DNA from: Chelydra serpentina
Lineage: Eukaryota > Chordata > Testudines > Chelydridae
Length of the DNA: 64,000 nt
Direction of reading: 5' to 3'
Assembly: GCA_037349315.1 (NCBI GenBank)
Contig: JBAIAC010000001.1
Span: 34,906,001-34,970,000, forward strand
Position 1 is the first letter of the stretch. Each line of letters opens with the position of its first letter. Below the pieces are notes generated by a model, which worked only from the letters and a program-made list of their open reading frames with translations, was not told where the DNA came from and ran no database searches. The position numbers and the translations under genes are program-made. This document shows, piece by piece, positions 21,440 to 32,900 of the stretch.

Positions 21440-22110
21440 GTATAAGTTCACAGTGTGTGTTGCTGGGTGAGTGTTAGTGGGATGTTTGTGGCTGTGGTGT
21501 TTTTACACTTGGTGTGGGTGGGTTGGTGTGTGCGTTGGGGAGGTGGGTGGTGTGTTGGTTGTCAATGGGGTCTGTGTGGGTGTTTGAGTTGAGGGTATGT
21601 TGGATGTTGGTTGGGTTTTTGTAGGGTGGGTGTTGGATATTAAGTGGGACTGACGATGCTGGTGCAATGAGAGGTATGTAGAATTGGGTGTCTGGTATGT
21701 TGGGGGGTGTTGGATATCAACTAGATCTGTGTGGGTTTTGGGAGGGGTGTTAGATGTCAGTTGGGTCTGTGTGGATGTTTGTGTTGGGTGGACAGTGTGT
21801 AGGTAGGGTGACCAGATGTCCCGATTTTATAGGGACAGTCCCGATTTTTTGGTCTTTTTCTTATATAGGCTCCTATTACCCCCCACCCCGTCCTGATTTT
21901 TCACATTTGCTGTCTGGTCACCCTATGTGTTGGGTAGGTGTTGGTTGGGTGTAAGGGAGGTTGTGTTGGATGGGTGGCGTGTAGGGTGACTGGATGTTGG
22001 TTGGGTGTGGGGGAGATGGCTTTGGGTGGGTGATGTGTAGGGTGGGTGTTGGATGTCAGTTGGATCTGTGGGGGAGGGTTGAGTTGGAGGGTGTAGAGGG
22101 TTTTATGGGG
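21440..22110 (+). repeat. GT-rich minisatellite (GGTGTTGGATGTTGGTTGG type)
   Basis: Many imperfect units of GGTGTTGGATGT(C/T)AGTTGG(G/A)TCTGTGTGG and shorter variants, strongly G/T-skewed on the + strand. The unit length varies around 35-60 bases. The array is split by the MITE at 21804-21925. The C-free strand bias gives very few stops in some frames, but this is not coding. Confidence 0.75.
21804..21925. mobile_element. hAT MITE, family B (TAGGGTGACCAGA), copy 1
   Basis: A 122-bp element with palindromic ends TAGGGTGACCAGA and TCTGGTCACCCTA, and interior TCCCGATTTTATAGGGACAG and TTATATAGGCTCC. The flanks TGTGTAGG (21796-21803) and TGTGTTGG (21926-21933) match at 7 of 8 bases, a hAT-type target-site duplication. 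The second copy is at 57389. It inserted into the minisatellite. Confidence 0.85.
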
Positions 22111-22624
22111 AAGTGTTTGGTTTACTGCTCAGTGTATAATGACACATTATTAAAGCAAAGCCTTCCAACAGGAAAGGGGAGGAGGGTTTAGCTGCCCGAT
22201 AGGGTAAAACCCTGATAGGATAGAACAGAGATCTCTCATGGTCAACTTGACATTGCTGTTGGGTTGCTCCAGAACCTCTAACCCTGAACTGCAATTAATA
22301 GCCCAGGGTCAACGTGACCTTAAAGAATGATGCAGAATCCATATGGATGGTGTTGCTGGACCTGCTAGCTGGTCAGAAGCCTGCAACTGGGCACTGAACT
22401 CTGTATTAATATGCCATGGTCTTGGCCAGGGTATTGGGCAGTTTCAAGATCACTATTTCTGAAGAGGCTTATGAGGTATCACAGATCCTGTACCAGTGGA
22501 GTCGGTTAACACTAGTCATTTGAGCAGCCTTGGAGAGGGGGTAGATCTTCTTTGAGCCTTTAAGGCTCAAGTCCTCCAATGCGGGACAGACTGTAACAGA
22601 ATTGAGGGTGCCAGCTAACCCGAG

Positions 22625-23095
22625 AATCCTAGAATTTTGAGATTGAACAGAAGTAGCTGTATTGGGGCCTATTTAGTCCACCTCTGAGGCCCAGGCAGGA
22701 CTGTTCCCTAGAGTATATGCCAGAGTTGCTTGTTCAGTCTCATTCTAAATGTCCTTAGCAATGTGCCTTTTCCCCAGGGGAAACAATGAATAGCCTAATG
22801 AATCCCCAGCCTAATGAATCTTACGGTCAGGAAATATGTTCTGATATTCAGCCTACATTTTACTTGGCTTTATTTCACCATACAGCCCATCCCACTCCGA
22901 ACAATCTCTCTTGTTCCTTAGGAAATGCACCTTTCACAGACATGTAGGTGGATCTCACATCGCCCTCAGTCATTGTTTTGGCAAGAAAGATTTAAAGTTC
23001 TTTCATCTTCACTCAGAAATAAACCCCTCTAGCTCCATAATCATTTGAGGCTTCTCTACGCCTCTCCAGTTGGCCAATATCTTCCTGACATGAGC
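22625..23095 (-). repeat. CR1 LINE 3' fragment
   Basis: Reverse-complement CR1. The + strand reads CCTAGAATTTTGAGATTG, GGGGCCTATTTAGTCC, CCTCTGAGGC, TGTTCAGTCTCATTC, CTAAATGTCCTTAGC, and ends with ATCATTTGAGGCTTCTCTACGCC, here shortened, and CCAATATCTTCCTGACATG. This is the same order as the CR1 copy at 18215. It lies ~350 bases before the terminal MDGA1 exon. Confidence 0.72.
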
Positions 23096-23447
23096 GGTGT
23101 CTAAAGAGGGACCCTTCCCTCCTGGCTGTAGGATGTGCAGACATGGCTGTACTATACTAGCCAGTTTGATGCCACATTGCACTGGGAAAGAGGGATGTTG
23201 GTTTTTCGTTGACTTCTGTCCCTGAGCACGAATGCTGCTGTCCCATGAGCTTAGTCCCAGCTACGGTCTCAACTGGATCCCCAAGAAGAGAAGAGAGAGG
23301 GTGGGACGGCAGGTATCCAGTGTATGTGGAGCTTGCAGTTTCCTGTGATGCCAGCTGGCACTGACATTGGTTGACTTGCTCTACAGGGTATGTCTGTTTT
23401 CCGTAACCAATCACTCTTTCTCTCTCTATCTCTCTCTGGAACTGCAG

Positions 23448-23539
23448 CGGTCGCCCTTCCAGGGAGCGGCGTCCTAACCCTGCACAGATCTTCTCTTGGT
23501 GGGCCACTGACTTTTTTCCTTTATGTGCTGCTCAGATGA
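23448..23539 (+). CDS. MDGA1: MDGA1 terminal exon: GPI-attachment signal and stop
   Basis: The last coding exon. Two bases complete an Ala codon with the preceding exon, then 29 codons and a TGA at 23537-23539. The peptide runs VALPGSGVLTLHRSS and then LGGPLTFFLYVLLR. The small-residue stretch (PGSG) is the likely region of the GPI attachment site. The final hydrophobic run (GGPLTFFLYVLL) is the cleaved GPI signal. This matches the architecture of MDGA1, whose C-terminus follows ...PNK with VxLPGSG in related species. The acceptor has an excellent polypyrimidine tract. Confidence 0.93.
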
Positions 23540-23758
23540 TGGCAAGTGAGTGCTCCTGTCTTCTGGCCAAGACATTCCTGCTCCTTTCCTACTCAGCCAC
23601 CTCTGCTCCTCTTCCTCCCCCTCCTCACTGGCACACCAAAGTGTCCATACGTTACCAAAGACTGACAAGCATGACCACGCAAAGGGATCCGCTCAGGACC
23701 TGGTGGATTCCTCAAGAAAGTCATAATGTCTAAAAAAAAAGACAAGAAAAACAGAAAA

Positions 23759-23760
<2 letters not shown>

Positions 23761-23798
<38 letters not shown>
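23761..23798 (+). repeat. (GA)n microsatellite
   Basis: About 19 GA units, followed by an impure GGAAGGAAG tail. It lies 220 bases after the MDGA1 stop codon and is thus probably transcribed in the 3' UTR. It is likely to be length-polymorphic. Confidence 0.95.
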
Positions 23799-23801
<3 letters not shown>

Positions 23802-25085
23802 GGAAGAAAACAATCACACAAGAAGGAATGAAGAAAAAATGGGAATGACAAAAATGTAAAGAACGAATGAAGGAGGAAACTCCCCCTCCCCGTGTTTCCT
23901 TGGGAACATCGGACAGGACTTCCTCAGGGAAGTGGGAACTTTGTTTTAAACAAAATATATATATATATATTAAAGCACAAATTTCTACCAGAACTGTTAC
24001 CTTCTTTGCTGCAGAGCCCACAGCTTAGGAGACAGTGTACCGCAGCACTCCCCTTTTGGCTCTCCGTGTTTCACCTTTATCCTGCTGGCTCTGGCTACTG
24101 GGTACCAGCTGCAGCGCTCCTACAGTAACATCCCACCTGCCTCCATTTGGGACAGCTCACCTCCCACATGCTGGTTGGCCATAGACTCTCGCCCCATGCT
24201 GCATGTGTTTCAGTGTCTCCATCCGCATCTTCCAGACTTCCATGTATTCAACTGTCTATGTGTGATTTGCTTTAATTCACACCGCACTCCTTCCCCCACT
24301 CCTTGTGTCCTCCTGCCCCGACTCCAGCCCAAAGAAGACAACAGCGGAGTGGACCCATCATCTGGATTGTACCGAGTGGTGGAAAAACCCTGGGTCGATC
24401 CAACTGCAGCACCGGCCACCGAATGCTCCCAGGTGCTTCTCTCTCTGCATCTCTCACTTCCCACCACTGGGTGCACAAACTCTGATGATGGAGCTGAGGC
24501 TGCAAACAAAAGCCTCTCAGTGGGATGGAGCTGGCAGGGGGGTGACATGCGGACAGCACTTGTCAGTCAGTGGACATTGGAGTGGGAGCTGCAGCAGCCT
24601 TGGGGCCAGGATCTCCTCTCAGCTTTTTTTGGTTAACTAACATTTCTTTCTTCATTCCATTGTTAGCCTTCCCCGCCCCAAGCTCCTATTTCCTTTCAGA
24701 CTGTGAGGAGAGGCATGGATTTGCACCCTTTACACTCCCCCACCCCAAACCACAGGCCTCTCCTAGTCTCCAATCCTTGTGCCCTCTGAATGGATCTGAA
24801 ATTGCAGCCGCTGCCTCGAGCGCCAAGGACTTGTGGTTCCCAGGATGTGTTAGTCACAAGGGAGGTGCAGGGGGGGGGCAGCTGTGTTCCCTTCGCCGGA
24901 GTAACAGAGGAGCCAGGGGATGGAATGGGCACTAAAGCTCCTGGGTGACTGGGCAGAGCAGGTGGCTGGATCCCAAAGAGGGGATCATTCTGGTTTTCAC
25001 TTCTGTTGGTTGCTGGGGAAGAGGGTGCAGGCAGGGAGAAAGTTGGGATTTCTTCTTCATGGAGTTCATGCTGCCACCGTGAAGG

Positions 25086-25091
25086 AATAAA
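25086..25091 (+). terminator. MDGA1: Candidate MDGA1 poly(A) signal AATAAA
   Basis: Canonical AATAAA about 1.55 kb after the stop codon. It is the first canonical hexamer I see downstream of the stop. A variant ATTAAA occurs earlier at 23969-23974 after the TA run. The choice between them cannot be made from sequence alone. Confidence 0.35.
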
Positions 25092-25110
25092 GCTAATGTC
25101 TCAGGAGCGT

Positions 25111-27129
25111 TGCCTCTTGGCTCTGACCCTGTTCCAGCCAATCCATCCTGCTCCCTACCACAGCCATGGTTTGGCCTGCGGGTGACATGGTGTGTAGGCA
25201 TCTGCTGTACCATGTGAACCCAGGAGCAAGGTCTCCCATAGGCTAGCCAACAAAGAGCCATGCTGACCTTGTTGCGGCTGGAAACAGCTCTGGGCCTATC
25301 TTGCTCTCACCCCTCCCTCCAAAGAATAATGTTAGCTGTACCTGTGTGGATGGCTCTCAGGGGGGAGTACGTCAGTGCATGCTGGGGAGATTCAGTGAGG
25401 TAACACTCTTTCCTCTGAGGCATGCCCAGTCTGCATGCTACTCCCAGGGCACAGCAGAGGTACACTGACCTGTCTCAGGTGTAGAGTTGCCAGCACGCAT
25501 GCCCCCACCCCGCCCTCTCTGATGACTTTATCATAAATTTAGGCTTCTCTGGACAATAGCATGTAGCTAAATCAACTCAGTGTATCACCTGCCCAAAGCC
25601 TTCTGCAGTGCTTGGTTTCCTGAAATGTCTGAGGCCTGGCTTCCCCCTCACGCCCAGTGGGGAGGCCTGTGTTCAGTGCACTAGCTTACTGTCCAAGAGA
25701 CTCATCTTTCAGTGCTGGATCCAACCGCTCACTGCCCAGGCCTCTGGGAGATGGAATCTTGAGTCATTCTGCAGTGACCCTCGTGGCCAGTGTAGGAGGT
25801 GTGCTGATGGGCTCCAAAGGGAGTCCCATCCAGTCAGCCTCGCCAAAAAAAGAGGGTGCTGGGATGTTGGGTCGAGGAGATCCTTCACAGAGGATTTCCC
25901 AAAAGATATCGAAGGGTCCAGCCACGGGGTTCCAAAACTCCATTCTCTCTATGGCTAATTGATGGTTTTTCTGCTCTCCAGGACTGAGGAAGCTGCCCTT
26001 TTCATCTGCTTAGTCCTCCATCTCCTGAGCCCAGATCTTCATCTCAGTGAACATTTAGCAAGGGAACGTGGTACCGTTGCCATTGGCCAGGTATTGCAGT
26101 GGGGCCCTTGCAGAGTGACCTCTCCCCACTGCCAGCAGACACCGGGGAATGCAACCAACCAGCCCCCAGCTTTTGAGAAAGTCTCCTTCAATTCTATGCC
26201 CTGGAATGTGGTCTCTCCAGGAAGTGGCTTTCTTTCCTCCTTGTATGCTTTCCAAGGTGTCTGATCTCAATCCTTTGAGGAGAGCTGGTGCTCTCCACAG
26301 GCAATGCAGGGGCCTGGGTGTTTAGTGCTGTCTAATGATTTGGGTCAGCTGCAAAAGTTCCCTATCATGTTGCAGCAGGCCTTGGGGTGGGGTGGAGTGG
26401 AGTATGTTCCGTTCCAAAAGAGCTAGCCATGAGAGCCCATATTTCCTTCTAGATGTGGGGATGGGGTGGAGGCACATCATGAATTTGCACCTTTTGAAGT
26501 GACCTCTTGTGATTACGTTCCCCTGAGGAGGAACGGGGCAGCTGGCAGGGGAGGTGGAGGAGAGAGATCAAGATCTTGAGCAAGAATTATCCCTGAGCAG
26601 ACGCAAGTGAGAATGGACTTATTCTAAAAAGGGAAACCTGTGACCCCTACGTCCCTGCTCTGCTGCAGCATCTGGCCCATTCACCCCACACACAGGAATG
26701 TGCCAGGGCCACTGAGCTGACTCACCGCGCTCAGGGTCACAGTTCAGTCCATGGTATTGGGGCTGGAGAGCAGCGTAGATTTTCCCTTAGACAGCAACTG
26801 CCTTCTCCAGCCATTGGGCTCAAATGATCACTGCTTTTTGGCCAATTTGCCCTTGTATAAATCTCAGGGAGCCCCTGTTCATCCCTCCCTTCTCCTTTAT
26901 CTGTGGCTTGAAAGCAGCTGGTATTGTGTTTACTGGAGATTCATTAACCCAAGTGCCTCAGCTTGTCAGACGTATTAAGGATGAAAGGAAGGAATTCATT
27001 GCACTGTCAGCAGTGCTGAGTGTGAGGAGCAGAGGAAGGAGCCAGTTCAGCAGCAAGGATGTCTAGCTTCGGGGGGATGGAGGCTGCACATGTGAGTGGG
27101 AACATGCTGTTATTCCTTAGAGGCCTGGC
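25111..27129. other. Unassigned downstream sequence
   Basis: I see no exon or named repeat. It could be an extended MDGA1 3' UTR or intergenic DNA. Confidence 0.4.
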
Positions 27130-27600
27130 CACCTTGGACTGGGACCGCACAAGCTAAGCTGGGTTGTTATGTTGTGTTAAATAGATGGGAGACTCCGAGG
27201 AAACTCCAGGTACTGCAGGAAATAATATTTGTGGTTAGGGGTCAGTACTAACCCCAGCCTCTGCACTGTGCTTTCAGATGAGGTCTAAAACTATATTCTG
27301 CACCCTGTGTCATTAAAGATCCCCTGGCACTTTACACTGGTGTTAAACCCAGGGTCCTGGCCAAATTATAAACCTTACATTTCATTAAGTGTCCTTCCTT
27401 CAGTTTCTGATGCAGTTTCAAGTAGATACATTATCCTTCACTTCCTGACCTTTACTGTTGTTGTGTGACTGTTAAGTAGCTGCTTTGTTCCACTCCAGAG
27501 GTGGCTGCATTTCAGATTATTACTCGCTATACTTTGGAAATCCCTGCAGGAGAAAAGGTGCTATATCTATGTAAGTAACTGTTTATTTACAGGGAGATCT
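27130..27600 (+). repeat. 5S rRNA-derived SINE, clearest forward copy
   Basis: The head at 27130-27222 aligns to the 3' two-thirds of 5S rRNA: CACAAGCTAAGCTGGGTTG, then AGATGGGAGACTCCGAGG, then CCAGGTACTGCAGG (5S has AGCTAAGCAGGGT, GGATGGGAGACC, GGGTGCTGTAGG). The body has TCAGATGAGGTCTAAAAC, TCATTAAAGATCCCCTGGC, GGGTCCTGGCCAAATT and CCAGAGGTGGCTGCATTTCAG, here as CCAGAGGTGGCTGC. 5S head plus conserved core fits the SINE3/AmnSINE group. The promoter was RNA polymerase III type 1, and the copy is now decayed. Confidence 0.75.
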
Positions 27601-28406
27601 TTGGTAGGTGGTTGTAGAGATGAAGTAGGGCAATTGCTATGTGGGTGTAAACCAATATATATTCAGCCCCCCCCTTTTTTTTCAGTACATGAAACAAAAT
27701 GTGCGTGCACAAGCATAGATTGCAGGTATCAGATGTAGTGAGTGATATTGTATAGTTAGGCTTGCAAAGGAACTTTTATTTGAAACCTCTCTGCAGTCGC
27801 TCATTGCATTCTGAAAAAATATTTCTTTTTTATTATAATTTCCCACGTTTGAGTAATAGCCCCAGTCACAGATCACCAACCTAGGATTTTCAGCGATGCA
27901 AGAGTGCACTACCACTGCTTGCAGTACAGGTGCAACTTTAGCTGGTGCATTAGTAGACTTTTATCCTTTTATATGGCACAGCCACTAGAAGGCAACACAA
28001 CTGGCATGTTACATTTGATCTCAGGTCATGAGCAAGTACATTGGCAAGTCTGAGGGGAAATCTTTCCAGCTACTTTGGAATGAAAGCGAGCAGGGAAAGA
28101 AAGATGTATTTTTTGCATTATTTAAAAAATTATTCAGACTTTTTTTTTTAACTCACAAGAAGTTCAAAAACAACTGAAGTGTAAAACGTTACGTTTGACA
28201 CGTGTGCAAATCTCTGTATCGTCTCGCAGCGCACCAGCTAAGTATCAGTCTTGCAAAAATGTTACCCCCAGGGAAGCAGTTTTATCAAGAGGGGAGGGTT
28301 TGGGGAAGCAGTACAATACAAATGTTTGTTCACAGGTTTAGCCTGGTACATTTCATGACAGTTTTGCAAGGCTGATTGATGGTGTGTATATGTATTAATA
28401 ATCATG
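27601..28406. other. AT-rich unassigned stretch
   Basis: AT-rich, with several T and A runs (27670-27682, 28140-28152). I see no exon or named repeat. Confidence 0.4.
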
Positions 28407-28540
28407 CTACCCGCGGCCCGCAGGCGGAGGGGGGCGGGCGGAGCTGCCGCGGCCCGTGGGGGAGCTGCCTGGGGGGGTGGACGCATGGCTGGTGCAAGGA
28501 AGTTTCACCTAGGGTGCGAAGCTTCCTTGCACCGGCCCTA
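28407..28540. mobile_element. hAT MITE, family C, truncated copy
   Basis: It carries the right-hand portion of the element at 45128: GC-rich CTGCCGCGGCCCG, then GGCTGGTGCAAGGAAGTTTC, then CTTCCTTGCACCGGCCCTA. The left terminal repeat (CAGGGCCGGC) is absent. The hairpin GCAAGGAAG...CTTCCTTGC near the right end is conserved between the copies. Confidence 0.75.
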
Positions 28541-29724
28541 GCCCCATGCATATAGCGCTCCCTGCCTCTCAGAAGCACGGAGCACATTGCAGCTGGTAAC
28601 CTGCACGTGCCGTTAGGGCTGGAACTCTCTGGCTGGAGCTGCCAACCCTTGTAGTTTTACCTTTGTCCGATTGTTTTTTCATTCGCCCTGTTCAACCTTG
28701 GACGATGCTAAATAAATGAGCAAGACATTTGCAGAGAAACAAGTCCCACAGTGCTTTGGAAATTGCATTGAAACAGGACCCAATTTACACTCCACAGTGA
28801 TAGCCAGGAGATGATGGTTAGCAGCAGGAAGCTGATAGCACCAATACACCCAGCAGGCCGAGATGAGGGTGAGGGCTTTCAAGTGCCGCTGAGTCCCCCT
28901 TGAAGGGCGTGCAGTGAGTCGGACTGGCTGTGGCACATCTCCTCTCCAACAGCTGGGTGCCATCACCTTGTTTCTATGCAGTAGGCTTCTGGGGGCCGTG
29001 ACTGGCAACTCAGTGCCTGGCAGTGTTGCTTTAACCCAGCAGCAGCCAAGGGTGGTCCCAAGGCTATATCTGGCCTCTGGAGCTGCCTTCATCTTTAACG
29101 CAGCCCTGAGCTGCCTTCATCTTTAACGCAGCCGGAGAGCCTGCAGAAACCATGCTCCTGTAGGCCGTGCGCGCAGGCTGCTAAGGAAGGAAGCATGTTG
29201 GGAACCGTCGTCTCTGTGGGCCGCACCTTCATGCGAGAGCAGCAGCAATTTGCTCCGTTTCGGTCCAGTTAGGGGGTGCCCCCGAGGATCCCAATACTTA
29301 GCAACATAACCCTGGATTGGGTGTAATTTGCAAGTAAACCCTGCTTTAACCTTTGGGTCCCTCGTGAACTGGGATGTTACATCCCGTCAGCTTCGGCGGG
29401 CTGCAGTGTGGCAGGAAGTCAGAGCTCCACCTTCCCCGCCTCCTGAGGCTGGCGGCAGCCTGAGCATGCAGGTGCCTTTTCAGCAGAGATCCTTTACCGA
29501 AAAGAAGGGAAGCAGAGAGAGGAAGAGCAGTTTAGCCAGACGAGGGATTGCTTGGCAGCCTTGCCGCAGGCTGTGCAGCTGAGTGAGCTTGCCGCCACAT
29601 ACAGCGCATGTTGTGCTCTGCGTTCATTTGGCGTGGGACCCCCGTGTTAGGAAAGCTCTCCTTCCCACTCGCCTCCTAGCCCTGCCTTGGCCTGTGGTGG
29701 CCTGAAGGTTCATTTAAACTACCT
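28541..29724. other. Unassigned stretch with a short tandem duplication
   Basis: I see no exon. A perfect direct duplication of a 26-28 base unit (GAGCTGCCTTCATCTTTAAC...) lies at 29080-29133. No repeat is named. Confidence 0.4.
29080..29133 (+). repeat. 28-bp tandem duplication
   Basis: Two adjacent units beginning GAGCTGCCTTCATCTTTAAC, at 29080-29107 and 29108-29133, identical over 26 bases. This looks like a recent slippage or duplication event. Confidence 0.9.
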
Positions 29725-29935
29725 AATGATTGAGGATGGGGCTGGAAGCCAGGAATGCCTCCGTTCAGATCTGGACCCCTGCTGTGGCCTTGGGCAAGTC
29801 ACTTAATGGCTTGGTGCCTCAGTTTCCCCACTGGTAAAAGGGGGATTGTACCTGCCCCCACGGGTGTGCCGGGAGTAGGGAACATACTTTGTAATAGTGA
29901 AGCTCTAAGATTAGAGAGGCGATGGACTGTAAGGA
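29725..29935 (+). repeat. MIR/CORE-SINE fragment
   Basis: Forward copy: TTCAGATCTGGACCCCTGC, TGGCCTTGGGCAAGTCAC, TTAATGGCTTGGTGCCTCAG, TTTCCCCACTGGTAAAAGGG, ending near TAATAGTGAAGCTCTAAG. The core is well preserved and the tRNA head is eroded. Confidence 0.8.
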
Positions 29936-32900
29936 AATCTGAACTTCCCAGCTGGCCCCCTCCCAGTAAAATGGGCCGGCCCAAACTCCCAGCTCCAAAC
30001 GCCGCATCCTTGCAGGAGCTCTGAACAAAGTGTGCAGCCCAGGCCTAGCTGTTAAGTGCTAAGCTGGCTGCCAATCAAGCCGCAGGCCTCACTTCAGTGA
30101 CTAGCAAGTGGGTCCCTGTGCCACCTGTCGAGCCACACTCCCTGGGGTGGCAGTGCGCAGGAGGGAGCAGGGGATTACCTGCTGGATAAGCCACCCCACC
30201 CCCTCCTCGAGCCCCACTCAGCTGGGGAGTGAGCCTTGCAGCGTTTCCTTTGCGAGCGTGGTGCGCCAGCGTACTGCCTGTACAGACTAGTCCTCGGGGA
30301 AGGCTGGGAAACCGCAGAGAGAGTTCCAGCTGAGCTCCCAGGCACAGGCGCGCTCTCTCTAACCCCGCTTTCCTTCACGGTGGGGATTTCCCGTGTGGGG
30401 GACAGACGAGCGAGAGTCGGGGTATGGCCCAGGCTGTTAGGAACGGCCAGCCTGGTTGGCTCTGAGGGAAGAGCTGGGAAGACGTAGAGCTTAGCCAGTT
30501 CTGCTAGGTTTGGGCTGGCTAAGGAGCCACGTGCTCCCATGGGAGGAGATGGAATCCCATTTCGCCATAAGCTCTAGTCATGGGATAGGGGATTTCCCTC
30601 GGCAGCCAGTGTACACCACAATCCTTCTCCTAGGATGGCTGTGACACAGCGTGGCCCATAGACGGTAGCACAGGACAGGGAACTGGCCTGCCGCCCTTCA
30701 TATCATTTGCGTTAGTTGGCTGTGGCAACTGCCAGCTCTTTGGCTTAAGCAATGAGCAGAGGGCAGGGCTGCATCAGCTGGGGTGTGTGGGTGAGAGATG
30801 TTCCCCTCTCCTGGCTGGGCCCGCCGAGAAGATGAGAAACCTCCTACTGCCGCCAGGGGTTCTTTAATTGACGGAGCTGGGTTCTAGACTGGCTCCCAGC
30901 TCCGGCTGTGATTCAGGCAGTAATTGCGGCTGTTGTTTGCAGAACGGCGATGTGTTACAGCGCTAGGTGATACACAAGGGAGTTTTCCATAGGTGCCAGG
31001 AGCTCAGAGCCCAGGACTGTTGCCATGGGGCACAGCAAAGCTAGGGGAACAGGCCCTGAGTAGGAGCTGCAACGGGCCAGACATTAGCAGCCCTTACCTT
31101 CTGTCCCTGTCTGGACACTTAGGGTGAGGGGTGCCTTCTGTGCTCTCAGAGGAAAAGATGAATGTCTAGTCAGGCCGAGCAACCAAGTCTCAAAGCAGCC
31201 GTGAACAGACCCTCTGCCACTTTCCTGTCCTGCGTCTCAAACACTGCTCACCTTGATCAGTCCTGGCTGGTTTTCTCTTGGGAACCCAGGCAGTGTCGTA
31301 CCTGCTGGGGGCAGGTATTGCCATTGCCTCTGCGGGATGGGTAAAAGCATGGAAGAGTTGTTAATAGCATGTGAGGGCGTCAGGGTTGGGAACTGACAGA
31401 GGGTGTCTCCGCACTCCTGGAGACAGCTGCCCCTAACGCTGCACTGGGGAGGGAGTGCGAGCAGGGGATTGAAAGGCAGCATTGTCAGCAGCTATTCCAG
31501 GCCCCTGGCTGTGCCAATTTACCAGGCAAGACTGCATCTGGGGGCACTTAATACGTTGCATGACTGGGCACTAGGGTAGGGAACCAGTGACAGAAAGCTG
31601 CCCTACCAACACTGGCACGTAAAGTGGTGGCAGGAAACCACTGTAGTGCCATGTCTGTTTGATATATACTGAGCAACACTGAGACGCCACTCCAGCACTC
31701 ACTAAACCAGGCAGTGCTGCGGAGTATTCTCGTCAGACTGTGCACACATTTTAGTGGGAGAGCAAGATCAATTTCCGTATCTTTTAAACACTGTGAATGC
31801 TGGCCAGCTGTCATATTGTAAATCTTCTGCATACATCACCGAGGCGGAGATGATCAGAAAGCCAGAGATTTCCCTTGGGACATTCAGCTGCTGGAGTTAG
31901 AAGGACTTTCATGCCGGGGGAAATGTTCATACAGCAGGGAGTCCTGAAACCTTCTCATGCATTTTTGTAATTGTCCTTATGGATACTTTGTTTGTTACTG
32001 AGCGGAGTAGTAGGAATCTCCAAACATTCACTGGGGATAATCCTGCCCCACCCCCAAAAAAATCCCTGGATGTTTTTTCTTACACCTCCTGAGTGTATCC
32101 TTATAGGTGGAATTGTAGCAACGCTGATATTAAGGTTGCCTAGCAAAAATGCTTTCAATTAGATTAGCTCGACCTATATTCCCTGCTCTTGGAACCCCTG
32201 GGGTTTGCAAAACCAAGCTGGAGCTCTCCCCAGTATGTACTCACACTCTCTCGTGCCATTTGCAGTGCAGGCCAGAAACGCTGCAGGAATTTAGCCTTTT
32301 TGTATTGCGAGTCCCGACCACACCCTAGCGCCTCAGCAGCAGCAGCCAAAACGGAAAATGATCCTTAGACAACATTAACCATCTGCTTTTGAATCTGAGC
32401 AATGTCTCCACTCAGGTCAGGAAGATCGGCCCTGTGGAGTTAGTTTTGTTTTTCCAGTCAGAACCGCCTTGCCCGTTTACCAAACACACCGAGCAGGGTG
32501 CAGCGGAGAGCCGCCACCCCAACAAACGATTGTCCCATGGGGAACTGACTGCGGCGGGGGTATGTTCCAGCCAGTGTTCCACATTCCCTCCTCCTGAATT
32601 TGTGTCACCAGCCATTTCATTTCCAGTCCAGAGAGATTGGGGGAAACTTCCCTGCTACGTCCCACAAAGGGGATCACACCAAAATCCTGTCCTCGACTGC
32701 AGGAGTGACGGACAGAATCAGCTCAGGCCAAACCGTGAGCCGCTTCAGTGGGATTCGGAGCAGGGAGACTCTGCCGCCCCCGCCCTTCTGCTTCAAGGTC
32801 ATCAGGGCCAGTAGAAAGAACACGTTGACCTGACCGAAGCATTAGAAACCCATGACGATGCCACAAACAGACTGGGTATTTGGGGGTTTCTGTGGGCACC

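Larger units (their letters stand above)
21304..23447 (+). other. MDGA1: Last MDGA1 intron
   Basis: GT...AG intron of 2144 bases. It holds a GT-rich minisatellite (21440-22110) that contains a hAT MITE (21804-21925), and a CR1 fragment (22625-23095). The acceptor is preceded by a long (TC)n polypyrimidine tract, TCTCTCTATCTCTCTC, and CTGCAG. Confidence 0.88.
23540..25110 (+). other. MDGA1: Probable MDGA1 3' UTR
   Basis: Sequence after the stop codon, with no further open exon in frame. It contains a (GA)n microsatellite (23761-23798), a (TA)n run (23954-23970) followed by ATTAAA, and C-rich tracts. The 3' end is inferred from the AATAAA at 25086-25091. MDGA1 3' UTRs can be long, so the true end could be earlier or later. 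Transcript evidence would be needed. Confidence 0.45.

Noticed and set aside
21804..21925. Mariner element with TA duplication
   Set aside because: TA flanks fit, but the 8-bp flanking match here and the perfect one at 57389 point to hAT.
23448..23539. MDGA2 rather than MDGA1
   Set aside because: The LNLLVR, WSLSGN and PGSG C-terminal features match MDGA1 as I recall it. MDGA2 differs at each.
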